From positions 1,178,001-1,242,000 of the forward strand of contig CAWDUT010000007.1 of NCBI GenBank assembly GCA_963805525.1: a DNA stretch of 64,000 nucleotides. Direction: 5' to 3'. The position numbers and the translations under genes are program-made. The notes beneath the pieces were generated by a model. The model saw only the letters and a program-made list of their open reading frames with translations, searched no databases and was not told the origin of the DNA. The DNA comes from DASQFQ01 sp963805525. GTDB lineage: Bacteria; Actinomycetota; Thermoleophilia; Solirubrobacterales; Solirubrobacteraceae. This document shows, one piece after another, positions 1 through 8,662 of the stretch. Position 1 is the first letter of the stretch; every line of letters begins with the position of its first letter.

Positions 1-1005
1 TTCTACGAGCCGAAGTGGGACGGCTTCCGCGCGATCGTGTTCCGCGACGGCGACGAGGTCGAGATCGGCAGCCGCAACACGCGGCCGATGGCGCGCTACT
101 TCCCGGAGGTGGTCGCGGCGGCGCTGGACAGCCTGCCGCCGCGGTGTGTCGTCGACGGCGAGATCGTCGTGCCGGGGTCCGACGGCCGGCTCGACTTCTT
201 CTCCTTGCAGCAGCGCCTCCACCCCGCCGCGAGCCGGGTCGACCTGCTGGCCGGCGAGACGCCCGCGCACTTCGTGGCGTTCGACCTGCTGTGTCTGGGC
301 GACGAGGACCTGACGGGGCGGCCGTTCTCCGAGCGGCGCGCCGCGTTGGAGGGTGCGCTGGCGGACGCGCGCTCGCCGGTCCACCTCACCCCCATCACGC
401 GCGACGAGGCGCTCGCGCGCGAGTGGTTCGTGCGCTTCGAGGGCGCCGGGCTCGACGGCATCATCGCCAAGTCCGGCGACCAGGCGTACGTGCCCGACAA
501 GCGGGTGATGACGAAGATCAAGCACGTGCGGACCGCCGACTGCGTGCTCGCCGGCTACCGGGTCCACAAGTCGGGGCCGGACGCGATCGGCTCGCTCATG
601 CTCGGTCTCTACGACGACGGGACGTATCCGGTGCCGGGGTGGAACGAGGGTGGGCTGCGCTCGGTCGGCGTGGTCGGCGCGTTCCCGATGGCGCGGCGGC
701 GCGAGCTGTTCGAGGAGCTGCAGCCGCTGGTCTGCTCGTTCGAGGAGCACCCGTGGAACTGGGCGCGCGAGCACGTCCCGGCAGGGGCGGCGTTCGGGAG
801 CCGCTGGAACCCGGGCAAGTCGTTGTCGTTCGTGCCGCTGCGGCCCGAGCGCGTGCTCGAGGTCCGCTACGACCACATGGAGGGCTCGCGCTTCCGCCAC
901 CCGCCGCAGTTCGTGCGCTGGCGGCCCGATCGCGAGCCGGAGTCGTGCGGCTACGCCCAGCTCGAGCGGCCGGTGGACCTCGATGTGGCGCAGATCCTCG
1001 GTTAG
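1..1005 (+). CDS. ATP-dependent DNA ligase (5' end outside window)
   Basis: Seals DNA nicks through a lysyl-AMP intermediate. The frame is open from base 1, so the start lies outside the window. Residues 3-10 read EPKWDGFR, in which Lys is the motif I nucleophile. LDGIIAK near residue 150 is motif IV, and the following basic stretch TKIKHVRTADCVLAGYR fits motif V and leads into an OB-fold. The 334 residues present nearly equal the length of stand-alone LigC-type actinobacterial ligases, and no polymerase or phosphoesterase domain is seen. A LigD ligase domain cannot be fully excluded because the upstream part is missing. Confidence 0.9.
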   Translation, partial: FYEPKWDGFRAIVFRDGDEVEIGSRNTRPMARYFPEVVAAALDSLPPRCVVDGEIVVPGSDGRLDFFSLQQRLHPAASRVDLLAGETPAHFVAFDLLCLGDEDLTGRPFSERRAALEGALADARSPVHLTPITRDEALAREWFVRFEGAGLDGIIAKSGDQAYVPDKRVMTKIKHVRTADCVLAGYRVHKSGPDAIGSLMLGLYDDGTYPVPGWNEGGLRSVGVVGAFPMARRRELFEELQPLVCSFEEHPWNWAREHVPAGAAFGSRWNPGKSLSFVPLRPERVLEVRYDHMEGSRFRHPPQFVRWRPDREPESCGYAQLERPVDLDVAQILG

Positions 1006-1163
1006 TCGGTGGCCGCGCGGAGGCGACGGCGGCGGCGTGCGGCGAGCCGGCTGGTCACGCTGCGCGCCGCGCGTACGAGCGGCTTGCGCGCGAGCGCGGC
1101 GGTGAGGACGATGGCGGTGGCGGCGAGCTCGACGAGGAGTGGGATGGCGCTGGGACCGTGCAT
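1002..1163 (-). CDS. possible small membrane protein (53 aa)
   Basis: Short frame in the gap between the ligase and the acetyltransferase. It begins MHGPSAIPLLVELAATAIVL, a plausible single membrane segment at residues 5-24, and ends in a very basic tail (AARRRRRLRAATD). Its TAA overlaps the ligase stop tail to tail. No Shine-Dalgarno sequence is visible before the ATG. The hydrophobic-then-basic pattern is what one expects of a real small membrane protein, but the evidence is thin and this may be chance coding in GC-rich DNA. Confidence 0.3.
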   Translation of the reverse strand: MHGPSAIPLLVELAATAIVLTAALARKPLVRAARSVTSRLAARRRRRLRAATD

Positions 1164-1190
1164 GTCAGGACAGAGCGGCGAGGGGCGCCG

Positions 1191-1670
1191 GTGATACGTC
1201 GGTGCCGTGACGACGAGCTGGCGGCGATGGCCGAGATCGTGAATTCGGCGGCGGTCGCCTACCGGGGCGCGATCCCGGAGGACCGGTGGCACGAGCCGTA
1301 CATGCCGGTCGCCGAGTTGGAGGGCGAGATCGCCGCGGGCGTTGAGTTCTGGGGCTACGAGGACGACGGCGCGTTGATCGGCGTCATGGGCATCCAGCCG
1401 GTCAAGGACGTCACGCTGATCCGGCACGCCTACGTGTCGCCCGCGGCGCAGGGGCAAGGGATCGGCGGCGCACTGCTGGCGGCCTTGGATGAGCGCGGTA
1501 CCGGCCAGATCCTCGTCGGGACGTGGGCTGCCGCCTCGTGGGCGATCCGGTTCTACGAGCGCCACGGCTTCGTCGCGGTCGACGATCCCGCGTCGCTGCT
1601 CCGGCGCTACTGGTCGATCCCGGAGCGGCAGATCGAGACCTCCGTGGTGCTGGCGAAGCCCCCCGTCTAG
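1191..1670 (+). CDS. GNAT family N-acetyltransferase
   Basis: Predicted acyl-CoA-dependent N-acetyltransferase of 159 residues, a normal single-domain GNAT length; the substrate cannot be told. The acetyl-CoA pyrophosphate loop is visible as QGQGIGGALL about two thirds along, followed by the WAIRFYERHGF segment typical of the last conserved motif. The GTG start at 1191 is chosen because an AGGGG ribosome site lies 5 nt upstream; the longer open frame running in from upstream is a shadow of the ligase. It stands alone on its strand and ends against the minus-strand Tad operon. Confidence 0.85.
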   Translation: MIRRCRDDELAAMAEIVNSAAVAYRGAIPEDRWHEPYMPVAELEGEIAAGVEFWGYEDDGALIGVMGIQPVKDVTLIRHAYVSPAAQGQGIGGALLAALDERGTGQILVGTWAAASWAIRFYERHGFVAVDDPASLLRRYWSIPERQIETSVVLAKPPV

Positions 1671-2452
1671 GCCGGGATCAGCGCGGCGGCCACGAGCAGC
1701 AGGACCGACGGCACGAGCAGGAGCGCGACCACGAGCTGGACCTGCGGTGCCGCGCGGGCCGCGGCCTCGGTGTGGCGGCGGGCGGTTCGGGAACGGGCCT
1801 CCGCCGCTTGAGCGGCAAGGCTTGGACCGAGCGGCGCCCCGTGGCGGGCGGCGCGGGTGAGGGTGGCGGTGAGCGGGGCGATCCCGGCCGCCGGCGCCCG
1901 CCGCGCGACCGAGGCAAGCGCCGTGGCGAGCGGCACGCCCAGCGCGACCGTTTGCGCGGCACGGTCGAGCTCGCGGGCGAGCGTCCCGCCGTGCCGCCGC
2001 CCAACCTCCGCCAGCGCCCGGCCCGGCGAGAGCCCGGCAGCCACGGCCACCCGGAGCAGGTCGAGCACGTCGCCGAGCTCGGCGTCGATCGCCCGCGAGC
2101 GCGCGCGGGTGCGGCGGCGGATCAGGAGGTCGGGCGCGAGGAAGGCACCGGCGGCGGTCAGCGGCGCGAGCGTGGCTGCCAGCGGGAGCGTCGCGAGCAG
2201 CGCGAGCAGCGCGGCGCCGGTCTTGGCGGCCATCACGTCACCGGGAGGCGTGTCGAGGCCGGCGGCCTCCAGCCGGGCGGCGAGGTCCCGCGGAGCGCGG
2301 GCCGCGAGCCGATGCCCAGCCCGCGCCCGTACCGCACGGGCCAGCCGCCGGAGGACCGGTCGCCGCCGAGGCCCCCAGTCCCGCGCGAGCTCCGTAACCC
2401 CGGCGGCTGCGATCGCGCCGCCGGCCGCGGCCAGCGCCATGGCGGCGGTCAC
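1667..2452 (-). CDS. tadC: Flp pilus assembly protein TadC (type II secretion system F family)
   Basis: Inner-membrane platform protein of a Tad/Flp pilus machine, 261 residues. A hydrophobic pair near residues 70-105 is followed by the T2SSF helical domain (AELGDVLDLLRVAVAAGLSP and following) and a C-terminal membrane helix (LVVALLLVPSVLLLVAAAL). The GTG start overlaps the TGA of tadB by 4 nt (GTGA), so translation is probably coupled. Last gene of the response regulator-kinase-Tad operon; its stop overlaps the end of the convergent acetyltransferase by a few bases. Confidence 0.85.
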   Translation of the reverse strand: MTAAMALAAAGGAIAAAGVTELARDWGPRRRPVLRRLARAVRARAGHRLAARAPRDLAARLEAAGLDTPPGDVMAAKTGAALLALLATLPLAATLAPLTAAGAFLAPDLLIRRRTRARSRAIDAELGDVLDLLRVAVAAGLSPGRALAEVGRRHGGTLARELDRAAQTVALGVPLATALASVARRAPAAGIAPLTATLTRAARHGAPLGPSLAAQAAEARSRTARRHTEAAARAAPQVQLVVALLLVPSVLLLVAAALIPA

Positions 2453-3300
2453 GCGCGCGGGGGCCGGACGATCCGGTGGATCGCGACGAGGCCGGTCGCC
2501 TGGAGGACGAAGGCGAGCGCGGTGAGGGCCGCGGGCAGCGGCGCCGCCACGAGCGCGCGGAGGAAGCCCGGCGCCGCGAGCTCCGCCAGCGCCGCCGCTC
2601 CCACCGGCAGCGCGACGACGAGCCAGGCGGTGAAACGGGCCTGGGCGGTCGCCGCGCGGGCGTCGCGCTCCAGGCGGTCGCCGGCCTCGAGTGCGGAGGC
2701 GAGCTCGCGCAGCAGTGCCGGGAGATCGCCACCCGCGTCGCGCTGGAGCAGGATCGCGGCGACGAGCGTGTCCCACGCTCGCGTGCGCGCGCGAGATCGC
2801 AGGCGCTCGAGCACTGCTCCGGTCGGCTCGCCAAGCTCGAGCGATCGCGCGGCGAGCCGGAGCTCGTGACCGGCCGCGCCGGGCAGCGTCGGCGCGGTGT
2901 CGGCGAGCGCGCCGCGGACCGAGTGGCCGGCCGCGATCGCGTCGGCGAGCGCACGCGCGGCGCCGGCCGCTCCGCGCCTGAGCTCCTCGCGGTAGCGAGC
3001 GCGGCGCGCCCGGACCACGGCCACGACCGCAGCCGGACCGGTCAGCGCCGCGACGATCCCGAGCAGCGGGCCGCCGAGGAGCCAACCGGCGGCGAACAGT
3101 GAGCCGGCCGCCAGCCAGCCGAGCCGGCGCCGCTCCACCCCGCTCGGCGCCAGCCCCTCCCGCCGCGCCCGGCCGAGCGGCGCGACCGCAGCCTCGAGCC
3201 GCTCGGCGACCCGGACCGCCTCGGCGGTCGCGAGCACCTCCCAGCCGCCCCACACCCCGGAGGCACCGGCCGCCGCCGCGAGAACCGCTGCGGCGGTCAT
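2449..3300 (-). CDS. tadB: Flp pilus assembly protein TadB (type II secretion system F family)
   Basis: Second inner-membrane platform subunit, 283 residues. It has an N-terminal membrane segment, a hydrophobic pair near residues 65-95, a T2SSF helical domain with the characteristic GHSVRGALADTAPTLPG and LLQRDAGGDLPALLRELAS stretches, and C-terminal hydrophobic helices. It overlaps tadA upstream (ATGA) and tadC downstream (GTGA). TadB and TadC form the membrane base turned by the TadA ATPase in known Tad systems; that role is family knowledge, not visible here. Confidence 0.87.
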   Translation of the reverse strand: MTAAAVLAAAAGASGVWGGWEVLATAEAVRVAERLEAAVAPLGRARREGLAPSGVERRRLGWLAAGSLFAAGWLLGGPLLGIVAALTGPAAVVAVVRARRARYREELRRGAAGAARALADAIAAGHSVRGALADTAPTLPGAAGHELRLAARSLELGEPTGAVLERLRSRARTRAWDTLVAAILLQRDAGGDLPALLRELASALEAGDRLERDARAATAQARFTAWLVVALPVGAAALAELAAPGFLRALVAAPLPAALTALAFVLQATGLVAIHRIVRPPRA

Positions 3301-4544
3301 ACCGCCTCCTCCTCCGTGCCGCCGGTCACCCCTCCGCCACGCGACGCCGGGCCGTCCCCGGCGAGCCGCGCCGCCATCGCCTCCCCCAGCGGCGCGCGCC
3401 AGGTGGCCCGCCCACTCCGCAGCGAGTAGATGTCGCGAGCCGCGGCGCCGCCGGCCACCCGCACGACCTCCGCCACGCCCGTCACCCGGCGACTGCCGTC
3501 CGCCGCGCGGGCATGGCAGACGACGAGGTCGATCGCGTCGGCGACCTGCTCGCGGATGGCCGCGTGTGGGAGACCGACGTCGGCCATCAGCGCGAGCGTC
3601 TCCAGCCGCCGCAGCGCCTCCGCCGCGCTGCCGGCGTGGACGGTGCAGAGCGAGCCGTCGTGGCCGGTCGCGAGCGCCGTGAGCATGTCGAGCGCCTCCG
3701 GGCCGCGGACCTCGCCGACCACGATCCGGTCCGGCCGCATCCGCAGCGCGTTCTTGACGAGCCGCCGGATCGTCACCTCGCCCCGCCCTTCGAGGTTCGG
3801 CGGCCGGGCCTCGAGCCGGAGCACGTGCGGCTGGCGGAGACGGAGCTCGGCGGCGTCCTCGATCGTGACGACGCGTTCTCCGGGGTCGATGAACGAGGAG
3901 AGCGCGTTGAGCAGCGTCGTCTTGCCCGAGCCGGTCCCGCCGCAGACGAGCAGGTTGCAGCGGCGGCGAACCGCCCGTGCGAGCAGCTCGGCGAGCGGGG
4001 CGGTGAGCGTCCCGTTCGCCACCAGCTCGTCGGGTGTGAAGCCGCGGCGGCGGAAGCGCCGGATCGTGAGGACAGGCCCGTCGAGCGCGAGCGGCGGGAT
4101 CACCACGTTCACGCGCGAGCCGTCGGGGAGGCGGGCGTCGCACAGCGGCTCGGCCTCGTCGACGCGGCGGCCGAGCGGGGCGAGGATCCGCTCGATCGCG
4201 TGGCGCAGCTCGCCGTCCGACGCGAACCGGATCTCAGTCGCCTCGAGCCGCCCGCGCCGCTCGACCCACGCCGGCGCGGTGCCGCACACGAGCACCTCGT
4301 CGATCTCAGGGTCGGCCAGCAGCGGCTCGAGCGGGCCGAGGCCGAACGAGCGCTCGGCGATGCGGGCGACGAGCGCGTCGCGCGAGTCCTGGTCGAGCAC
4401 CGACGCCTCGCGGTCGACGAAGGAGCGGATCAGCTCCTGGGCGTCGTCGGCCGTCCCGGGCTCCGCCGGCTGCGCGAGCATGCGGTCGCGCAGGGAGCCG
4501 GCGAGGCCGTCGAGGGCCGCGCGCTGCTCGGCCTCGGTGCTCAT
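3297..4544 (-). CDS. tadA: Tad secretion ATPase TadA/CpaF
   Basis: Hexameric secretion ATPase that powers Flp pilus assembly; cytoplasmic, 415 residues. An N-terminal helical region leads to the ATPase core with Walker A GGTGSGKTTLL at residues 202-212, the Asp-box VVTIEDAAELRL, Walker B RMRPDRIVVGEVRG near 272-285 and a His-box GSLCTVHAGSA. All key nucleotide-binding motifs are intact. The ATG overlaps the stop of a 13-codon frame, which itself overlaps the stop of the exported protein, so the ATPase sits in an unbroken coupled chain with the kinase and CpaB genes. Confidence 0.93.
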   Translation of the reverse strand: MSTEAEQRAALDGLAGSLRDRMLAQPAEPGTADDAQELIRSFVDREASVLDQDSRDALVARIAERSFGLGPLEPLLADPEIDEVLVCGTAPAWVERRGRLEATEIRFASDGELRHAIERILAPLGRRVDEAEPLCDARLPDGSRVNVVIPPLALDGPVLTIRRFRRRGFTPDELVANGTLTAPLAELLARAVRRRCNLLVCGGTGSGKTTLLNALSSFIDPGERVVTIEDAAELRLRQPHVLRLEARPPNLEGRGEVTIRRLVKNALRMRPDRIVVGEVRGPEALDMLTALATGHDGSLCTVHAGSAAEALRRLETLALMADVGLPHAAIREQVADAIDLVVCHARAADGSRRVTGVAEVVRVAGGAAARDIYSLRSGRATWRAPLGEAMAARLAGDGPASRGGGVTGGTEEEAV

Positions 4545-4582
4545 GGCCGATCCCGGCCCGTGCGCGTGCGGTCCGCGGTCAT
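4541..4582 (-). CDS. possible 13-codon coupling ORF ahead of tadA
   Basis: A 13-residue frame, MTADRTRTGRDRP, fills the gap between the exported Ig-like protein and tadA. Its ATG overlaps the upstream TGA (ATGA) and its TGA overlaps the tadA ATG (ATGA). It may carry ribosomes across the junction so that tadA stays translationally coupled. It could equally be chance, given how short it is. Confidence 0.3.
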   Translation of the reverse strand: MTADRTRTGRDRP

Positions 4583-6303
4583 GGCCGCCCCACCCCGCGT
4601 GCGTACGGGTAGCCGTGCTGCGCCGGGACGACGACGCGGAGGCGGGTGCCGCTCGGGGCTCGCCCGGAGGCGGAGAAGCGGCCGAGGCCGTCGGTGCGGA
4701 GGGTCGCCTGCGTGCGCCAGCCGCCGAAGCCGCGGGACTGGAGTCGCAGCCGCAGCCCCGCGCGCGGGATCCGCCCGCCGCGGACCCGGCCGGACACCTG
4801 CGTGAGCGGGCCGTGACGGCGGATGCGGACGAGCACGAAGGCGCGGACCTTCAGCCGCAGTGTGACCCTCGCCGCGCCGTAGGCGAGCCGGACCTGCCGG
4901 GACGGGCCGATACGCGTGAACGTGGTGAGCCGGCCGTCGTCGCGGGTGCGCACGCCGGTGATCCCGCGCCAACGGGAGCCGATGCGCTCGAGGATCCGCA
5001 CCGGGGTGCGGGCGAGCGGGCGGCCGGCGAGGTCGGTCAGGCGGCCGCGGATCCGGACGCGGGTGGGCCAGGTGACGGTCGTGCGGCGGAGGTGGCGGCC
5101 GCCGCGCTCGAGCCAGGCGCTCAGGCGGCCCGCGGGCTGGGTCGCTCCCGGGGCGGCGGCGGGTGCCGGGATCGGCTCGCTCTGCTGGGAGGCGACGCGG
5201 ACGCTGCCGCCGGCGTCGGTGGCGAGGACGACCGCGCGGAGGCGATGGCCCGCGTCGCGCGAGCGGACGCTGTAGCTCCGCGAAACGGCGCCGCCGATCT
5301 CGCCGCAGCCTGCGCCGTCGCAGCGCTCCCAGCGATAGTCGTAGGTCGTGTCCTCGCCGCTGAAGCCGCTCGCCTGCGCGGTCAGCGCCTCCGACGGATC
5401 GCCGGCGAGCGTGACGGTGCCCGGCCGTGGCGGGAGGTTGTCGACGACGATCGGGGCGGTGGCCGTGCGGGCGTTGCCGGCGACGTCCTCGGCCCGCACC
5501 ACCAGCGTATGGGCGCCGTCCGTGAGGGTGCGGGTGTCGAGCGGGACGGTCGTGGGCGCATCCAGCGGACACGGGACGCGGCTCGACACGTGGTGCTGCG
5601 CGCCGATCGTCGAGGGCACGGTGCCGCAGAGACGGGCCGTCGCGAGCCGGTGCCCGTCGAGGTCGAGCGCCCGCTCGAAGACGCCGCCGCCCTCGTCGCG
5701 CGCGGAGACTGCGAGCGCGATCGCTCCGCGCAGGTGCCCGGCGGGCGTGGTGAGCGTCGCGGTCGGTGCGTGCTCGTCGCTGAGCTCGACGGCGAGCGTG
5801 GAGAAGCGCGCCCACGGCTGTCCGCCCTCCGCGCACGGACCCGCGAGGTCGCAGCGGACACCGACCCGGAGCGCGTCGGCGGCGTGGGCGGCGGCCGCGA
5901 CCCGGGCGGGGCCGAGCTCGATCGGGACGCCGCCGATGTAGCCACGGGCGGGCGGGATCGACTCCCACTCGCCGGCGTGTCCGGCCTCGGCGACCAGGGT
6001 CGGCACCGCCCAGGGGCCCGCCGCGGAGAGGTGCGCGCGGTAGGCGGTGACGAGGCGGGTGATCGTGGTGCCCGCAGGGGCGTCGAAGCGGAACAGGTTC
6101 GCCTTGCTGCCGCTGGTCGCGTAGAGGCCGCCGCCGGCCCGGCAGTCGTCGCGAGAGGGGAACCCGCCGGCGGTGAGGTGCCAGCCGTCAGCGGGACGGA
6201 GGTCGGAGCAGCCGACGACGACGTACGAGCCCGCGTGGGCGGGCGTAGCAACCGCGACGAGCGCGGCGGCGAGGAGCGAGATGAGGAGGATGCGCGTGTT
6301 CAT
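4579..6303 (-). CDS. exported protein with Ig-like repeats in the Tad operon
   Basis: Secreted or surface protein of 574 residues. It begins with a clear signal peptide (MNTRILLISLLAAALVAVA, cleavage after AHA near residue 24). The middle contains beta-sandwich-like segments, including VVDNLPPRPGTVTLAGDPSE and a DTTYDYRWERCDGAGC stretch of the kind seen in actinobacterial Ig-like domains. The C-terminal third (RVRIRGRLTDLAGRPLARTP onward) resembles carboxypeptidase-type regulatory or CARDB-like domains. The position between cpaB and tadA suggests a pilus-associated or envelope role, but no function can be assigned. Starts 36 nt downstream of cpaB. Confidence 0.8.
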   Translation of the reverse strand: MNTRILLISLLAAALVAVATPAHAGSYVVVGCSDLRPADGWHLTAGGFPSRDDCRAGGGLYATSGSKANLFRFDAPAGTTITRLVTAYRAHLSAAGPWAVPTLVAEAGHAGEWESIPPARGYIGGVPIELGPARVAAAAHAADALRVGVRCDLAGPCAEGGQPWARFSTLAVELSDEHAPTATLTTPAGHLRGAIALAVSARDEGGGVFERALDLDGHRLATARLCGTVPSTIGAQHHVSSRVPCPLDAPTTVPLDTRTLTDGAHTLVVRAEDVAGNARTATAPIVVDNLPPRPGTVTLAGDPSEALTAQASGFSGEDTTYDYRWERCDGAGCGEIGGAVSRSYSVRSRDAGHRLRAVVLATDAGGSVRVASQQSEPIPAPAAAPGATQPAGRLSAWLERGGRHLRRTTVTWPTRVRIRGRLTDLAGRPLARTPVRILERIGSRWRGITGVRTRDDGRLTTFTRIGPSRQVRLAYGAARVTLRLKVRAFVLVRIRRHGPLTQVSGRVRGGRIPRAGLRLRLQSRGFGGWRTQATLRTDGLGRFSASGRAPSGTRLRVVVPAQHGYPYARGVGRP

Positions 6304-6339
6304 GCCGCCCAGAGGCGGGCGGCGGCGGGAACTCGCCCC

Positions 6340-6957
6340 TCAGGCGGTACGAGCGAGCAGCCGGACCTCGCGCGCGCCCGCCTCGAGCGACGACAGCGCG
6401 AGGGCCTGCGTTGCCGTCACGCGCAGCGTGGCGGCGACCCGCGCGGCTCCGTCGGCGCCGTCGGCCGCGGCGAGCGGGCGGGCTGCGAGCACCTGCGCGC
6501 CGGACAGCGCGAGCCGAGCGCCGCCCCGCTCGGGCACCACGACGACGTCGACCCGAGCGCCCGTGACGACGAGCTCGGGCGACCCGGCGCCCGCCACCTC
6601 GACCGCCCGCTCCCCCTTGCGCATCCTCGCCGGCGCGGGCGCCGACTCATCCTCGAACAGGCCCGCGCCGAGGTACGCGCCACGCGGGGCCGCCGAGGTC
6701 AGCCGGCGACCAACCACCTCCTCGGGCACGGACGCCGCCCCGACCGGCGCGTACCGCGCGGGGATGCGGCGGAGCGCGAGGTCCGAGGTCGCGAGCCGCC
6801 GCCGCGGCGGCAGGTCACGGCCGGCGACGACCACGTCGACGAGTGGAGCCAGCTGCGCCCGGACCGCCGCCTCCCGCCGCCCGACATCGGACGCAGCGAG
6901 CCCGCCGAGCGCGAGCGCAAGCCCGATGAGGAGCGCGCCGCGACGGCGCCTCGTCAT
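6340..6957 (-). CDS. cpaB: CpaB/RcpC-like SAF domain protein
   Basis: Envelope subunit of the Tad machine, 205 residues. An N-terminal membrane anchor (GALLIGLALALGGLAASDVG) is followed by the SAF domain, beginning VVVAGRDLPPRRRLATSDLA and continuing with VPEEVVGRRLTSAAPRGAYL, then a beta-rich C-terminal part. Shorter than classical CpaB (about 280 aa). The start overlaps the kinase stop (ATGA) and the protein lies upstream of tadA, which supports the CpaB assignment over other SAF proteins such as antifreeze-like or flagellar FlgA types. Confidence 0.8.
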   Translation of the reverse strand: MTRRRRGALLIGLALALGGLAASDVGRREAAVRAQLAPLVDVVVAGRDLPPRRRLATSDLALRRIPARYAPVGAASVPEEVVGRRLTSAAPRGAYLGAGLFEDESAPAPARMRKGERAVEVAGAGSPELVVTGARVDVVVVPERGGARLALSGAQVLAARPLAAADGADGAARVAATLRVTATQALALSSLEAGAREVRLLARTA

Positions 6958-7844
6958 CGGCCGGCCGGGCGAGGAGGCGGTGGGTCCGGATCCGACGGCC
7001 GGAGGCGGTCGTCGGCGGGTGCCAGGTCCGGATCACGGAGATGGCGCAGGTGGGTCGATCCCGGGCCCGGGCGCCAGCTCGAATCGAGCGGGATCGGGCG
7101 GGTGTCGGGCTTCCAGGACGGGTCGAACCGCGATGGCGGGAACGGCTCGATCGCCGGCGCGGCGTCCGCGCTCGGGAGCTCGATGACGAGGCAGGCTCCG
7201 CGCGAGCTCGGCGCCGAGCAGAGGCGGCCTCCGTGGTCGCGGGCGATGCGCGCGGCGATGGTGAGGCCGCGCCCTCGCGGCGCGCCGCGGCGGCGGCGGG
7301 CGATCAGGCGACTCACCGGCTCGGGCAGGCCCGGGCCACCGTCGGTGACCTCGATGCGCACCCTCCCCGCGACCACACGACCGCGGACGCGGACGGGCGC
7401 GCCTCCGTGCTCGAGCGCGTTCGCCACGAGGTTGCCGCAGGCCTGGGCGAGGCGGAGCGGGTCGGCACGCACGAGTGCACGCCCGCGCAGCGGCTCGACG
7501 GAGAGCGAGGACCCGAACGCCGACGCGAGCGGGGCCCATGCCTCCGCGCCGTCGTCGAGCAGCGCCCCGACGTCCACGAGCTGGGAGCGACCGCGCGCCC
7601 GGTCCCCGCGGCCGGCGGCCACGAGATCGTCGAGCGCGAGCGCCGCCCGCCGCAGCTCGAGGTCGATCGCGGCGGCGTCGTCGATCCCGTGGAGCCCCAG
7701 CCGCGCGGCGCACAACGGGCCTCGCAGCTCGTGCCCAGCGTCGGCGACGAGCTCCGACTGCCGGGTGAGGCGGAACCGGGCGGCCGAGAACCCGCAGGCG
7801 GCGCACAGCGCAAGCAGCCAGCCGGCATACGCGAGCGCACTCAT
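6954..7844 (-). CDS. sensor histidine kinase of the Tad operon
   Basis: Membrane-anchored histidine kinase, 296 residues, with a minimal sensor: one N-terminal membrane helix (residues 4-22) directly followed by the dimerisation box DAGHELRGPL, His38 being the phosphoacceptor. The N-box QACGNLVANALEHGG and G-box VTDGGPGLPEPV show an intact ATP-binding domain. A Pro-rich unstructured tail of about 60 residues follows. It overlaps the response regulator (ATGA) and cpaB (ATGA). No extracellular sensor domain is present, so the signal may be membrane-borne or brought by a partner. Confidence 0.9.
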   Translation of the reverse strand: MSALAYAGWLLALCAACGFSAARFRLTRQSELVADAGHELRGPLCAARLGLHGIDDAAAIDLELRRAALALDDLVAAGRGDRARGRSQLVDVGALLDDGAEAWAPLASAFGSSLSVEPLRGRALVRADPLRLAQACGNLVANALEHGGAPVRVRGRVVAGRVRIEVTDGGPGLPEPVSRLIARRRRGAPRGRGLTIAARIARDHGGRLCSAPSSRGACLVIELPSADAAPAIEPFPPSRFDPSWKPDTRPIPLDSSWRPGPGSTHLRHLRDPDLAPADDRLRPSDPDPPPPRPAGR

Positions 7845-8563
7845 GCCGCCTCCTCCAGGGCCGGCCCGTCGACCAGCCGGTAGCCGACGCCCCACACGTT
7901 GACGACGAACTTGTCGCCCGCCGTCCCCAGCTTCTGCCGCAGCCGGCACGCGTGGGAGTCCAAAGTCCTCGTCGCCCCCATCGAGCGGTAACCCCAGACG
8001 TCCCTCAACAACTCCTCCTTCGTGAACACTCGTGTCGGCGCGGCCGCCAGCGCGCGCAGCAGCGCGAACTCCTTCTGGGAGAGCTCCACCCGCCGCTCGC
8101 GCAACCGAACCTCGCGCGAAACAGGGTCGACCTCGAGGTCGCCGACGCGCAACCGGCCCGACGCCACCCGCGGCTCCATCCGCCGCAGGATCGCCCGCAC
8201 CCGGCCGACCAGCTCCGGATACGAGAACGGCTTGACGACGAAATCGTCGGCGCCCCGGTCAAACCCCCGCACACGGTCGAGCTCCCCCGCCCGCCCCGTC
8301 AGCACGACCAGAGGGACACCCGGATCGAGCCGCGAGGCGACCCCGTCGGCCGCCCGCACCCGCGCGATCAACTCCAGACCCGAGCCGTCGGGCAGCCCGA
8401 TGTCCACCAGCGCCAGGGAGGGCTGCTTGTACTCGAGCAGCCGCACGGCGTCGCGCACCGTGTCGGCCAGCAGGACGGTGAAGCCGTCCGCGGTGAGGTT
8501 GTCGGCGAGGAACGTCCGCAGCCCGTGGTCGTCCTCGACGAGCAGGATGGTCGTCGGGTTCAC
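7841..8563 (-). CDS. OmpR/PhoB family response regulator
   Basis: DNA-binding response regulator of 240 residues and first gene of the Tad operon. The receiver domain has the acidic pair E10/D11/D12 (LLVEDDHG), phosphoacceptor Asp54 in LALVDIGLPDGSGLEL, and conserved Thr and Lys positions. The C-terminal winged helix includes LSQKEFALLRALAAAPTRVF and TRTLDSHACRLRQKLG. GTG at 8563 is chosen because no other start codon lies between it and the sequence-poor leader; no strong ribosome site is seen. Probably autoregulates the operon together with the overlapping kinase. Confidence 0.92.
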   Translation of the reverse strand: MNPTTILLVEDDHGLRTFLADNLTADGFTVLLADTVRDAVRLLEYKQPSLALVDIGLPDGSGLELIARVRAADGVASRLDPGVPLVVLTGRAGELDRVRGFDRGADDFVVKPFSYPELVGRVRAILRRMEPRVASGRLRVGDLEVDPVSREVRLRERRVELSQKEFALLRALAAAPTRVFTKEELLRDVWGYRSMGATRTLDSHACRLRQKLGTAGDKFVVNVWGVGYRLVDGPALEEAA

Positions 8564-8627
8564 GCTCGCGGTATGACGCGGCAGCGCAATCCTCGCCCCC
8601 CACCCGCCTATGGGGTCACGACCGGAC

Positions 8628-8654
8628 TGAAGGTCCGGCCGCAACCGCCGATAA
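8628..8654 (+). promoter_or_regulatory. sigma-28 (FliA)-like promoter
   Basis: TGAAGGTC, exactly 11 nt, then GCCGATAA matches the sigma-28 consensus TCAAGTTT-N11-GCCGATAA, with a perfect -10. It faces right, about 150 nt before the MerR gene. The -35 overlaps an inverted repeat CCGGAC/GTCCGG at 8622-8638 that could be a site for the divergent response regulator. Transcript identity is unknown. Confidence 0.45.
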
Positions 8655-8662
8655 GGGAAGTA

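Noticed and set aside
3430..7902. Plus-strand open frame of almost 1500 codons antisense to the Tad operon
   Set aside because: Arg, Ser and Pro dominated composition, no domains, and it lies opposite well-supported genes; open frames of this kind are common shadows in DNA of this GC content.
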